A DNA stretch of 64,000 nt from Medicago truncatula (Eukaryota > Streptophyta > Magnoliopsida > Fabales > Fabaceae), in assembly GCF_003473485.1 (NCBI RefSeq), contig NC_053042.1:51795762-51859761 (forward strand), in the 5' to 3' direction. Numbering within the stretch: position 1 is the stretch's first letter; the number at the start of each line of letters is the position of its first letter. The notes beneath the pieces are model-generated. The model was given only the letters and a program-made list of their open reading frames with translations. It made no database searches and was not told the DNA's origin. The position numbers were made by a program, and so were the translations under genes. Positions 24,501-36,300 of this stretch are shown one piece after another.

Positions 24501-25261
24501 TGTCATAATGATCCAATTGCTTATGCATTTTTGGCAGCATATTAAATTTCATGGTCTAATTTTGTTATCTTAATTACCTTAGCATCAAAATGGAACCGAT
24601 CAACGCCTTTCCAATTATCAACATCATAAGCAGTATAATGCTTACAACAGCTAGAAACCTTAAGCCTATCACCTTTAGCACTTGCTTCATCACCAACTTC
24701 TTGTAGTCCACGGACATAATTTACAGCATATCTAGAAACAACCAAAGGATCTTCCCCTGGAGTTTCTTGTCCACGCCCCCACCTCGGATCGCGAAAAACA
24801 TTCACATTAGGGCTCCAAAATGTCAAACCAGCCAGATCCACATTGTACATAGCTCTAGCTTCATTTGACACAACTTGTCCCATTGTGTACCATAATGTTT
24901 CATTAAAACTAGCAGCTGATAGTATCACTGCTGGAAAGCTAGTAGCACCGGGTACCCTGCTATCGAAACGCGTCCCTGGTCCTACATTAGAGACACCATG
25001 AAGTGCCTCTGACCACCATTCATAAGCAGGAACACCAAGCCTTGATATGCCGGTAGAAGGGTTTACCAGCTGTTGTGCTTTTTCTTGAAGTGTTAAGCGT
25101 GACACTAAGTCCTTGGCTCTGGTTTCATAAGATAGTGAAGTGTTGCAAAATGGAAAGTTGCTAGTTTTAGGAGAGCCTTTGTCACATGCATGTTTTTGAC
25201 TAGTAATTGGAAGAATAAAAAATGAAAAGAAAATGCATAAGAACAAAAGATGATTTTTCAT
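21541..25261 (-). CDS. GH3 beta-D-xylosidase / alpha-L-arabinofuranosidase type
   Basis: Complete five-exon gene for 781 aa: exons 25261-24578, 24407-24238, 23799-23702, 23582-22818 and 22169-21541 (TGA), all GT-AG with matching phases. Residues 1-24 are a signal peptide ([17 protein letters not shown]). The N-terminal GH3 barrel shows [35 protein letters not shown] and the nucleophile Asp near residue 290 in VSDCDS. The C-terminal domain has GIVLLEN, VIGPNAN and EAEGLDR, the likely location of the acid/base Glu. A fibronectin-III-like end follows ([12 protein letters not shown]). This matches the plant BXL subfamily, which acts on xylan and arabinoxylan oligosaccharides in the wall. The exact split between xylosidase and arabinofuranosidase activity cannot be read from sequence. 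I chose ATG 25261 because the upstream in-frame ATG (25309) would precede the signal peptide by 16 residues. It lies 12.2 kb from the xylanases, same strand. Confidence 0.96.
22219..22328. mobile_element. Short MITE in GH3 intron 4
   Basis: The ends tactcctccgagctcaaatat and atatttgagaccataaggagta are imperfect inverted repeats enclosing about 60 bp. CTCCTCCG-type termini indicate a Stowaway-like element. Confidence 0.6.
22340..22705. repeat. AACCAAACCG-rich repeat in GH3 intron 4
   Basis: Dense variants of aaccaaac, gaaccaga and aaaccgaa in direct and inverted order. This is a common style of plant non-autonomous repeat. It fills most of intron 4. Confidence 0.5.
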
Positions 25262-28200
25262 GTTTACAAGTTTTGTGTTATGTTGGAGACATGGTATAAG
25301 CTTGATCATTTATATACTAAAAGTTTGTACCTAATATTGTGTGTGTGTGTTTCTTTTTGTTTCCTTTTTCATGATAAAAGTTAGTTTTGCTTGTGAATTG
25401 AGATATGATCTAGAAGTAATGCACACACAATGATTCAAGAATGCTTAAACGAAACAAAAGCATCTCTTGCATGGCACCACTAGTGTGCTACTATATGGTC
25501 CAACATAGAGATATTAGATAGTGCATGCAATGGTTGATTTGCTGGAATATTTTATTAAATCATACTAATTATGGTTTGTCATCTGAAATTATGAACATGG
25601 TGCTTTACTTAGGAATGGGATAGATAGTTAAAATGACGTTTTACAATATGATTAGCTAATAAAGAGCTAGTGTTAGAGACCAAGTAATGATCTCTATATA
25701 CAATGTAGACCCTTGTGGTTCTGTTTGGAACTTTGGATAGATTTTGATGGGGGGAATTTTATCTAATCTTAAAAATAAAAGAGTATGAAGCTCGGTTTTA
25801 TTTTGATTGTTTTAAAGAAAAAAATAATATGTAATTCGATGAAATGTCGTTTGAATGCGTTTCTTTTATTTGGTTTTTAGAGATTAATTTTCAAGTACGG
25901 GTAATTTTTTTTGCATATGCATTTAATTCAAAAATGCCAAATTGGTATTTTGGGAGATATTATAAAAACTAACTTAAAAAATTGGCACAATTGAGTGATT
26001 TGATTGGACGCATGTGTAAAAATGTTTTATATTTTCAATGCTAAGGAATCATATTATAAAAAAGGATATATTATAGTATTAGGATGTTTGAGACGTAAAT
26101 GATTTCTTTGGCAAAAGAATGGTAATTGGCCCGCACACAAAATGATCCAACATGATATAGTTAATTTAAACAATGTTTGTATGATAATTTCCTTTCTGTA
26201 ATTTTGGAACAAGCCTTTAGTGAAACAAGTCTTATATAAGAATAAGACATACTCTTGATCCTGATCCAATTCAGAACATAGAGTAACTAACTGTTGTTAG
26301 TTGAATAGCAAGTTGTAATAAGTTAACTTGTATCGCAAGTAATTTATAGTATAAATACAATGTATATGTGTAACAACTAACTCATAGCATAAATACAATA
26401 TATGTGTATAATTAGCTCAATAACACTCATCGTTGAATACGAATCAATTCATCACATTCGTAGTTCGTAAATCCTTTCTTTCTCTCTTGCATAGAGGTTA
26501 ACAAAAAATAACATTGCACATGAATATGAATAAGGGCAAGTTACACATGAATATGAATAAGAGGTGGGGGAGAACACGCAAGTTACACAATGCTCCATTT
26601 TTCTCCCCCACCTTATGGCAACAAAACTCATACACGAGGGTATCCGGTTGAACCAAATTTAATTTAACAGGTTTTCTTCGTTTTGACTGAGTTTGGATTT
26701 TTCCTGATTTTAAAACACGGGTACGGGACGGGTAACGAGGATATAGGTATCCACCCCGAACCCATACCCAAACTCGTCGCGAATGTAGAAAATCAATTTA
26801 CTACCGCTTTTATATAAATAGAAACTCAAACTCTAAATTATTTCACATACATCAGTCTTTCAGATGACATTCACTTGTCATAGTTCTCTCTTTCAATATC
26901 TCACACTCTCGGCCTCTCTCTTCTCAATCATCATAGTCATTGATCGTCATCATCTCTTTGCTGGTTAATGTATTACAACATTGCGCTCTGGGTGAAAAAT
27001 ACTTTCATTTTTATTTTAAAAAATTATACATTGTGGGATGGGGATACCCGACGTCGGAGACGGGGATGAGATTCGATTTTTCATCCATGTTAGGTATGGG
27101 TAGGTTAACAGATAAGTAAATGGAAGTAGTGTGGGAACAGAGAAGGTAAAACATGTTCCCACCCCCGTCCCATTGTTATGCTTAAATAAGGGTAACCATG
27201 GGAGAAAAAATAATAAGTTATAAGGTCAAATGTTATTTGAAATAACGTCTAAAAATAAGTTATAATTAATAAAGTAAGTTATAAGTTTGTGCTAAAATAA
27301 TTGTTATCAAAGATGTATTTTTCAGTCCTGCAATCTTATAAGATAGTTTGTTGATCTCGTAAGACAAGCCCTTAAGCCAAATAGAAAAACATATATACGG
27401 ACATGTTAGTTTTATTCTTTGGCTAGTTACCTATAATACATGTAAGTATTTTATATGTATTTGTGTAAAATAATTAATACACCAATTAGCATCCATAGTT
27501 GATTAGTTAAAAAGAAAAAAATCGATTGTTGATATTGATACCAACGAATATATCATTTCGATTAAGGAAGACGAGGGTTGGCTCGGGGGCTGCCACAACA
27601 AAGGTTTTAGGCCCTCAAATTTTTTAAACCTCGTTTTAAGCGTATGAATCTTTTCACATTAAAGATATATCCGTTTTAAAAATAAATATTTTAACACCTC
27701 TTAAAAAGAGACTAAAAACATAACATAGGTTATTATTATAGACCGGCCAAGATCCTAAAACCCGCACATAAAAGGCTCAAATATACTTGGACTTGAGCAC
27801 ACCAGGTCCAACCAACACACTTTGGAGCTTCTTCAAGCTACTTGAACGGCTAGCCTCCAAATTGTCCCTTTTGTAGTAGTTCAACGACTTCTAACTGACG
27901 AATAAAATCTAATTAATGATGTGTTGATCATAAAATCTAACTGACGACTCCTCGTTAATGTTCTAATTCTATGCGTCAAGACCTATAAATGAGCTTGTTT
28001 TGTTTTAGGGACTATAAATGCGCTTATTATTAGCATTATTCAATGTGTTAAATTAAACATGTCACGGGGGATTGATCCATGTGATCCTTGTGAAACATTT
28101 GCCAAATATTTATTGGCTCGAATGCGCCACTTGCTTGGCTATCACTTGAATGAAGAAAATTTATATCATGAATTTAATTAGTATATTTTGTCGAAGTACA

Positions 28201-28838
28201 ATTATTTTACATATGTATTGTCACGTCAGTTAATCAATATAAAAACATATAAATTGTCATATTAATCAATAATTAATGTGACATCATATCATTGGATAAG
28301 TGGGTAAAACAATTGTATATACAATATATTGTATTATAATCGTACATAGTATATTATTATTATATCATACGTTTTTTCTTTTGAAGTATTATATGGTTTT
28401 TTTATTGAAAATGCCAAAAAGATATATTAATACTTTGATATATGCTCAGGTCATGCGAGTCATGTCGAAAACTTGTCAATTTTTGATTGGCTCCAACGCG
28501 TCATTTGCTTCTGCTATCACTTAAATATGAAACGTCTTACACGTGCAATTAAATAAACATATAAGAAATGTACCTAAAAAAAAATGGTGAACGTTATCCT
28601 CTCTTGTTTAGAGGATAATTTACCCTCTTATGATATCAACCAATCAAAATGTAATATACATAGGTAACATTAAATGTCAAATAAATGAGTATATTTTTTC
28701 TAAAAATAAAAGAGTTAATCTTAATTATTATTTTTTGAAGGAGAGTTAATCTTAATTATAATGTAACTTTTAATACTTTTAATTTTTATTTAATTTTTTT
28801 TTAAAACAACAAATGATTTAATTTTTTTTTTATATTAA
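25262..28838. other. Long intergenic region without a recognised gene
   Basis: AT-rich with no open frame that looks like a protein family. A possible retroelement LTR-like patch lies at about 26270-26500 (ttagttgaatagcaag, ataaatacaatgtatatgtg, repeated). At 26640-27180 is a block whose two ends share gggtacggg / gggatggggatacccg sequence in opposite orientation, probably a decayed MITE. 27540-28160 holds further repeat debris. Confidence 0.5.
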
Positions 28839-29634
28839 GGTGTTCAATCTTAATTAATTTACACTACAAGACTTATAACAAATAAAATTTTACATCAAAT
28901 TTCTTTCATTTGGATGTCCTTAAATTCATCATTTACATTCATAAAATTTCTTCCATTCTAGAACCCCGAACGTGAGAACAAAAACATCTCCTTCTTTCAA
29001 ATTTCTTCTTTTTTATTCTTCCATATTGATCAATTTTTGTTTCTTTTTCATTCTTCTTCCCATTTTGATTGTTCAATTTTGTCGTTTCAAATTGCCGCAA
29101 CTTCCAATTATCATGAGAATTGTCGTTATTTCTAGAACCGCGTCAGGTATCGTGACTTATTTTTTTTATTTAAGCAGCCAACCTAAACCTAATAAAATAT
29201 GTTAACACGCATAGACCTGTCTCACTATCAGCAAAAGCCTTTAAGTCCAAATAAAAGAACAAAAGCTTTATCACATAACCATTTCAGCAGCAACCAAAAA
29301 AATGCTAGCAAACTCCCACAACATCGTAGCGGCAACACCTGCTAGCAACCCTCAAATTACAACGGATGATTTACTCAATTGTTATAATTAACTACTCACA
29401 ACCAAGAAAAATCAAATCAAAAAGAAAAATCAAGTCATCATAACTGACGTTGTACTGAAAATAACGGCAATTCTCACGATATTTGAAATCATGACGATTC
29501 TCACGAAAATTGAAAAATACGGCAGTTGGGAGCGACAAAATTGAAAAATCAAAATGGGAGGAATAAATTTTATGAATATAACTGATAAATTTCTAAGCCA
29601 ATCATGTAGTGTAAATTAATTAAGATTGAACACC
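28839..29634. mobile_element. Foldback element, 796 bp
   Basis: The left end ggtgttcaatcttaattaat (28839) is the inverse complement of the right end attaattaagattgaacacc (ending 29634). Internal sequence such as ccattttgattgttcaattttgtc also reappears inverted (gacaaaattgaaaaatcaaaatgg). The short open frame inside is not credible. No clear target-site duplication was found. Confidence 0.78.
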
Positions 29635-29645
29635 TAAATATAATT

Positions 29646-30562
29646 AAGGCAATATTACATTATGGGTCATTTATCTTATTTATTTGTAACACTTTGGTCT
29701 TTTGTCTTTATTTTTTCCCGTTTAGATCTTTTATCTCTCTTAAAAGCACATATACATCTTTTTCGCATTTTTTATTAAAAAATACATAATTTTATTTTTA
29801 AAAATATATTTTTATTAAAATTGAAAAAAAAAATCTAAAAATATGATGAAGATGTTCATCATCTTCATCTTCTTCCTTTAAATCTTCATCATCTTCTTTA
29901 AATAAAAAAAAAATTGTACTAAAATATATCTCCAAATATCGTGAATTAATGTTATATTCACCTCAAATCTTATTTTAAACACAAAAATCAAAACCTTAAT
30001 TTCACAAATGTTGCAAGGCGGATGGTGAAGGCTTAGTCACTGGCGGAAGGGTTAGGCTTTACGAAAGTTAAGATTGTTCTGGAAACAACAAAATTGATGT
30101 GCAAAGCTGCTAACAATTTTGGGGTTATTTTTATGTCGGGCTTGAATATTGAGTTAGAAAATAATAATAATAATATACAGCGTGACAATTTATATAACTA
30201 ATTTTTTTTTTTTGTGATGAAACTAAATCTCTTTCTCTATAGGGGTTTGGTTTTTGTGTTTGAAAGAAGATTTGAGGTGAATATACATTAATTCATGATA
30301 TTTGGATATATATTTGTGTAGAAATTTTTTTGATTCAATGAAGATGATGAAAATTCAAAGGAAGAAGATGAAGATGATGAACATCTTCATCATATTTCTG
30401 GATTTGTTTCATTTTTAATAAAAAGATATTTTAAAAAATAAAATTATGTATTTTTTTTAATAAAAAAAATGAGAAAAATGATGTATTTGTGCTTTTATAA
30501 GAGATAAAAGACCTAAGCGGAAAAAAATAAAGATAAAGACCACATACTCATTTATTGAATAA
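29646..30562. mobile_element. Foldback element with unpaired core, about 917 bp
   Basis: Arms of about 350 nt are inverted copies: the left has tttttcccgtttagatctttt and the right its counterpart aaaagacctaagcggaaaaa. Both arms carry gaagatgatgaa/ttcatcatcttc triplet repeats. The central 29990-30220 is not self-complementary and is richer in G+C (ggcggatggtgaaggc), possibly captured DNA. It starts only 11 bp after the preceding foldback. Confidence 0.75.
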
Positions 30563-30628
30563 ACCTAAAAAATTAATTTTTGCTTATAAGTTATAATAGT
30601 GATCGGAGGGTGTACATGAATAGGAGTA

Positions 30629-31115
30629 AAAAGTTTTTTTTAACAAACTAAAATGAATTATATTAACAAAACCACAGTTATATCTTCAACATAAGGCGTG
30701 TCAAAGAGACTACTAAAAATACAAACAGTCTAATGAGAAACAACAAAATAGAGCTAGCAGATACCCAAACACATTGGGGGGTTCGACCACCACGTTTGGG
30801 TACCAAAAACAAAAGTAAACTGTTTAGCTTTCGGCCATCATAAAGAATAATATTTTACTTTTTCAAGTAGTTGATAACTATCGCATTCCTGATTGTTAAA
30901 CAATCGATTATTTCTTTCATTCCACAAGATCCAGGAGCACAAAAGTCATATGAGAAAATTACGCCGTGCTTTCAGGCCACCTGTATAATAAATAGACTGA
31001 TTGAGGCGATCATGAATAACCTGAATGTCAACACCATCAAACCCGATCCACGCTCGCATCAGTGGCCAAAGGAAACAGAAGTGAGGACACATGATAAACA
31101 TGCTAGCCTGGTTTC
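30629..31115 (-). pseudogene. LINE (L1-type) ORF2 C-terminal remnant
   Basis: The minus strand encodes FLWPLMRAWIGFDGVD, then WILWNERNNRLF, then KAKQFTFVFGTQTWWSNP, the typical C-terminal tail downstream of the reverse transcriptase in plant L1 elements. It is interrupted by at least one frameshift or stop after RRNFLI and one stop before WPKAKQ. A poly-T at 30629-30638 marks the minus-strand poly(A) end. It is 5'-truncated and cannot encode a functional polymerase. Confidence 0.82.
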
Positions 31116-31194
31116 ATTAAAAAAATTGAATGACATAATGTTATACAATATGTTTTACAGAAGACAAGATAAAATGAAACATATATTAAATTAA

Positions 31195-31567
31195 GGCTAA
31201 ATTATGTCAGAGGTCCTCTAAGTTATTTAATTGAAATAAATCAGTTGTTTAAGTTTTTTGTACCACTTAGATCATTTAAGTTAATTAATTGTAACAAGTT
31301 GGTAATTTAAGTCACTTTCATACCAACTTGGTCTTTTATGTTATTTAACCGTACCAATTTGGAGGATTTCAGATATTAAAAATGTCAGTTATTTGGGGCC
31401 TAAATGTTACAATTATATAAATTAAAGGACCTAATGATATGAAAAAAAACTTAAAAGACTAGCTTGTTACAAGTAATTAACTTAAAAGACCTAAATGGTA
31501 AAAGAAAACTTAAATAATCAATTTATTACAATTAAATAATTTAAAGGACTTCCGTTGTAATTTTGCC
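31195..31567. mobile_element. Foldback MULE-like MITE, 373 bp
   Basis: The ends ggctaaattatgtcagaggtc and the complement of gacttccgttgtaattttgcc form inverted repeats; phrases such as caagttggtaatttaag recur inverted through the element. Flanks ttaaattaa (31186-31194) and ttaaatcaa (31568-31576) match at 8 of 9 positions, consistent with a 9-bp target-site duplication. Confidence 0.78.
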
Positions 31568-32096
31568 TTAAATCAATGTAGCTCTACATTCATACAAAGA
31601 GTATTAGGCTAAGACTTAAAGAAGTTGCCGTCAAAATACAAAGAACCAAAACCAACACTAATTAGAAATAATCGAGCATAACCAGCTTGGAGCAAAGTAA
31701 AACACTGAATGATATTAATGAAAATCGAAAGTTAAGTGACCATTTTTTTAAGTTTTTATAAATAAAAGAACAAATCTTTATTGAAAAAAATTTAATTAAA
31801 TTTTCTTTCTAAAATAAATTAAACATTTTTCAATACAAAATTTATATCTTTGATATTTTTCTAAATTTGTCCACTTTGTTTCACATTTTTTGTTCATATT
31901 CAAGACCACCCATTGAACAAATCATCAAAATCCATAAAACATAACATAATAGACCCCGAAAACATTGTATCTCTTAATTCAAATGAACACATTTTATGGT
32001 AAAACCAATTTTTTTTTTCAAAAACAAAGGAGATTTATTTATTTTTTTATTTTTTATTTTTTTGACAAAAGAAGCTATAAATAATGTAACTAAAAA

Positions 32097-32126
32097 TCTC
32101 ATGGAGAGTTTGATCCTGGCTCAGGA
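32097..32126 (+). other. 30-bp patch matching the 5' end of bacterial-type 16S rRNA
   Basis: Reads TCTCATGGAGAGTTTGATCC then TGGCTCAGGA. From knowledge of plastid rrn16 this is the first ~30 nt of the gene with one C-to-T change. Sequence on both sides is unrelated to the rRNA. Best read as a tiny nuclear plastid-DNA fragment (NUPT); it is far too short to be an rRNA gene. Confidence 0.55.
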
Positions 32127-32244
32127 GGCTTGTTAAGCCAAACTACATAGGAGAATGATGATTAAAATAGACAATGGAAATATCATGCTATAAAATATTA
32201 ACAGAGCTCGTTTATGGATGATTTAAATAATGAGTAATCATATG

Positions 32245-32331
32245 TTTTTTTTGTGGTGGTCAGAGTTTGAACTCCAGACCTTACATATATTATGCATTAT
32301 CTCTGCCAACTGAGTTAAACTCACGAGGACA
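32245..32331 (-). mobile_element. Ultra-short tRNA-derived retroposon, minus strand
   Basis: On the minus strand: TGTCCTCGTGAGTTTAACTC, box A, then box B-like GAGTTCAAACTCTGACCACC and an A8 run. Length about 87 bp, same form as the copies at 1638 and 4043. No clean target-site duplication is visible. Confidence 0.7.
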
Positions 32332-32945
32332 ATATCCATATATATTCAAAGGGCATTGGCTGCAAACCAGACTAACACTTGGTTTACTTGCCTATAAATA
32401 TGAGTAACAATAATCTAAAACGATTAATGAGGGATACAAAAAAAAAAAAAAAAAAAGGAAGGATGAGTTGAGGAATCTCTGTTTTTTAGGCAAAAGAGAA
32501 TGATGCAAAGAGCATCATTCAAAGGGAAATCCCTTATTAACAAGGCGAAACCAAGTTTTGATCGATGTGTATTTGCTTCTTTTCTCCTTTTTTCTTTGTG
32601 TGAAAAATAATATGTAATGTCTTAGTACAATCAAAATTATTTATTTATTTTTATGAAAATTTTGTTTATATAAAAATATTTATTTATTTTTATGAAAATA
32701 TTATTTATATATTTTAAAAAATAAATTATTTATGAAAAGTACTTCATGTAAGTGACACGTAGCTTCCTGATTGTTCGTTAAAAAAAGTTAAAATAAAATT
32801 TTATTTTGATAGAAAAAGAAAAATGAGATTAAATGATATGTATTGATGATGTAATTTTTTTTAAAATACATGTATCAAATTAAAAGAAGATTAAATTACA
32901 AGATAGTATCACCTTTATATTCGTAAAAAATCTACATAACACACA

Positions 32946-32955
32946 TTATATATAG
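32946..32955 (+). promoter_or_regulatory. Possible TATA box of VSR gene
   Basis: ttatatatag about 400 bases before the ATG at 33354, followed by a CT/AC-rich leader (ctctctctctaaagc at 33053), suggests a long 5' UTR. Confidence 0.3.
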
Positions 32956-33353
32956 ATTTCATTTCATAAGAAAAAAAAAAAACATTTTTGGAATAATTTG
33001 TTTGTTCCCGTGGACTTGCACACACATGAGATAGATTTAGAGTGAGAAAATACTCTCTCTCTAAAGCTACTTTGACGACGACGACGACTATTAATAGACT
33101 TCACAGTGCGATTCTTGTCCTTCTTCTGTTACTTTCTTTACCAACAAACAAAGGAACTCAACCAAGAAACAACCATAGTTTCCTTTTGTTTTGTTCCTTT
33201 CTCAAACATCGTAAAAATACAACAATAAATCCCACTTTTTTCCTTTTATAATTAAAAAAGCTGCAATTTTTATCCTTCTCCGTAACAGAATCAATTTCTG
33301 AAACCAACCCATTTCAGGAAATCGAAAACCCATTAGCAGAAGAATAAAAATTC

Positions 33354-36300
33354 ATGAAGATTCGAAGTTCTTCTTCAATGGGTTTATTGTTAGGGTTTCT
33401 GTTACTATCGTTGACGCCTTCATCAATGGCGAAATTCGTGGTGGAGAAGAACAGCTTGAGGGTGACTTCACCGGATAGTATCAAGGGAACATACGATAGT
33501 GCGATTGGTAACTTTGGGATTCCTCAATACGGTGGTAGCATGGCTGGGAACGTTGTGTATCCAAAGGATAATCAAAAGGGTTGTAAAGAGTTTGATGAGT
33601 CTGGGATTTCCTTTAAATCTAAGCCTGGTGCTCTTCCCACTATTGTTTTGCTCGATCGTGGAAGTATGATTCTCAAACTTGATTTTGTTTTATTGTGTGA
33701 TTTTGTTATTTGTTTGTTTATGAGATTTTTTTTTTGCTGGATTTAGTTTGTTCTACAAAATTCTTTTGCTGTTAGTTGAATTGTTCTGATTGTTTTTTAG
33801 CTTAAAGTTGCTTGCTTTTGTCTGTTTAGTGTTACTGACTTGTTGTTTGGTTAGTGAAGACTTGTTTTTTTTCTATGCTAATCTGCTTGTTTATCTATTG
33901 TTAAGTGTTAATGTTCAAAAATTTTGCATGCTAGATTTAGTCTTTAAGTTTTCAAAGTTTTACTTAGGGCCTGTTTGGATTGACTCATTTAAGCTTTTTG
34001 CATGTCTATAAGCTGTATTTAACTTATTTCCATAAGCTTTCCAGGTAGCTTATGAAAAAAACTTAAGTTTTGACTTTATTTTTTTATTTTGCTATAGAAA
34101 TAGAGGCACTTATATGATAAGCGTTTATGCTATAAGCGCTTAATTAAGTTGTCTATCCAAACAGGGTCTTGGTGTCCCTTTAGTTTGTTTGAATGGATTG
34201 GTTGTTTGAGATGGTTCTTTAGGTTTATGTTGATAATTGAGTACTTATGGATTTAAATTTGGGTTTTTTAACTAGTGCCGAGAAATTGAGCATGGGAGCT
34301 GCATGCTATACTTATGCCAATAGTTTTGAAGTTTTAAAATGTACTATGTATTCATACTGTCTTTTACATTTTTGTTGCAGGTTGCTTTTTTGCTTTGAAA
34401 GTGTGGAATGCCCAGAAGGCTGGAGCTTCTTCTGTTCTTGTTGCGGATGATATTGAAGAAAAATTAATAACCATGGACACACCTGAGGAGGATGGATCAT
34501 CTGCAAAATATATAGAGAACATAACAATACCATCGGCTCTCATTGAAAAGAATTTTGGTGAAAAATTAAAGAAAGCCATAAGTGGTGGGGATATGGTTAA
34601 CGTAAATCTTGATTGGAGAGAGGCCGTCCCTCACCCAGATGATCGTGTGGAGTATGAGCTGTGGACCAACAGCAATGATGAGTGTGGAGTTAAATGCGAT
34701 ATGTTGATGGAATTTGTGAAGGATTTTAAGGGTGCGGCACAAATATTAGAGAAAGGTGGTTATGCCCAGTTTACACCCCACTATATTACTTGGTACTGTC
34801 CTCAGGCATTCACGTTAAGTAAGCAGTGCAAGTCTCAGTGCATTAACCATGGAAGATATTGTGCCCCAGATCCTGAGCAAGATTTCAGCACTGGTTATGA
34901 TGGGAAAGATGTGGTTATTGAAAATTTGAGGCAGTTATGTGTTTTCAAGGTTGCAAATGAAACCAAAAAGCCCTGGGTGTGGTGGGACTATGTTACTGAT
35001 TTTCAAATTAGGTGCCCAATGAAGGAGAAAAAATACAATAAGAAATGTGCAGATGCTGTCATTGAATCACTTGGCAAGTGAATCTTCATTGCTTTTGATG
35101 TTTTTCTAGGGTTCTTGAAAACAACTTCTCAGTTATGATTATTCAATATCTGCAGGTCTTGATATTAAAAAGATTGAAAGGTGCATGGGAGATCCAGATG
35201 CCGATTCTGAAAATTCTGTTTTGAAAGAAGAGCAAGATGCCCAGGTATTCCTTTATTACTTTAATTTATTTATTTGGCCGTTTAATTGATTGTACAAGAT
35301 TATTACTGTTATTATATAGATCTTTAACAAACTAGTTTTTGTAGGTTGGGAAGGGATCACGAGGTGACGTTACCATATTGCCTACTCTAGTTGTCAACAG
35401 TCGACAATATCGAGGTTTGTCCTATATATGCTTTTCTGATAGATATTGATATGGATTTTCAATTCTTAAAAGTGCTATTCAATTTTGTTTCTGCAGGAAA
35501 ATTGGAGAAAGGTGCTGTTATGAAAGCTATTTGTTCTGGTTTTGAAGAAACTACTGAACCAGCTGTTTGTTTGAGCAGTGGTAAATTTTACTATCTTTTA
35601 GTCATGGGGGAAATATATACTTTTGTTTACTGTTTAGTTTCAAACCTGATTCTTTTTGATTGGTAAACCTTATTTGGCAGAGGTGGAGACAAATGAATGC
35701 TTGGAGAACAACGGTGGTTGTTGGAAGGATAAAGCAGCTAACATAACTGCATGCAAGGTATTGTACTTAAGTGAAAATAGGTATCTAATAAGAGAGCAAA
35801 TTGCATTCCAGTTTTCTATATTCATGTTTATATATGTGAATATTTTCTCAGGATACTTTCCGTGGGCGAGTATGTGAATGCCCCTTGGTAGATGGTGTGC
35901 AGTTCAAAGGAGATGGTTATACGACTTGTGAAGGTTAAATACATAATAACCCTTACTTCTCTATTTGTATAAATGTCATAAAAAAATTATCTAACTCTGT
36001 ACACGTTACTTGTAATTGAAGAAAATGGCAAAGATTGATTTGGGATGATTCATATTTGGCATTGTGAACATTGATCTGTGTTCTTCCAAGGAATAAAAGA
36101 TATTGTCATGAATCATGCCGCCTCATTTTTATTTTTCAAATTTGTTACACTTCACTTAATGGACAGAGGGGGTTCAGGGATCATTATTTACATATTGGGA
36201 TCAGTTCTGTGTATTAGGGAAGAGGGGTTGATGATTTGTTCTTTTAAGTATTTTTTTAAGGTTAAATTACTTTTTAGGCTCCTATAGTTTCATTTTATTT

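Larger units (their letters stand above)
31568..32945. other. Intergenic upstream of the VSR gene
   Basis: AT-rich; no gene. Contains the plastid-16S-like patch at 32097-32126, a tRNA-derived retroposon at 32245-32331 and an A18 run near 32439. Confidence 0.5.

Noticed and set aside
26270-26500. Solo LTR of a copia element
   Set aside because: Some LTR-like words (ataaatacaatg, ttagttgaatag) are present, but I could not find TG...CA ends with a 5-bp duplication.
28972-29205. Phe-rich open frame as a gene
   Set aside because: It sits inside the arm of the 796-bp foldback and translates T-rich sequence.
32097-32126. Resident 16S rRNA gene
   Set aside because: Only about 30 bases match; the rest of the gene is absent on both sides.
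33042-33251. Short frame upstream of the VSR start
   Set aside because: It lies in the probable 5' leader, is rich in Thr/Leu/Ser from CT repeats, and does not join the VSR frame. At most an upstream ORF.
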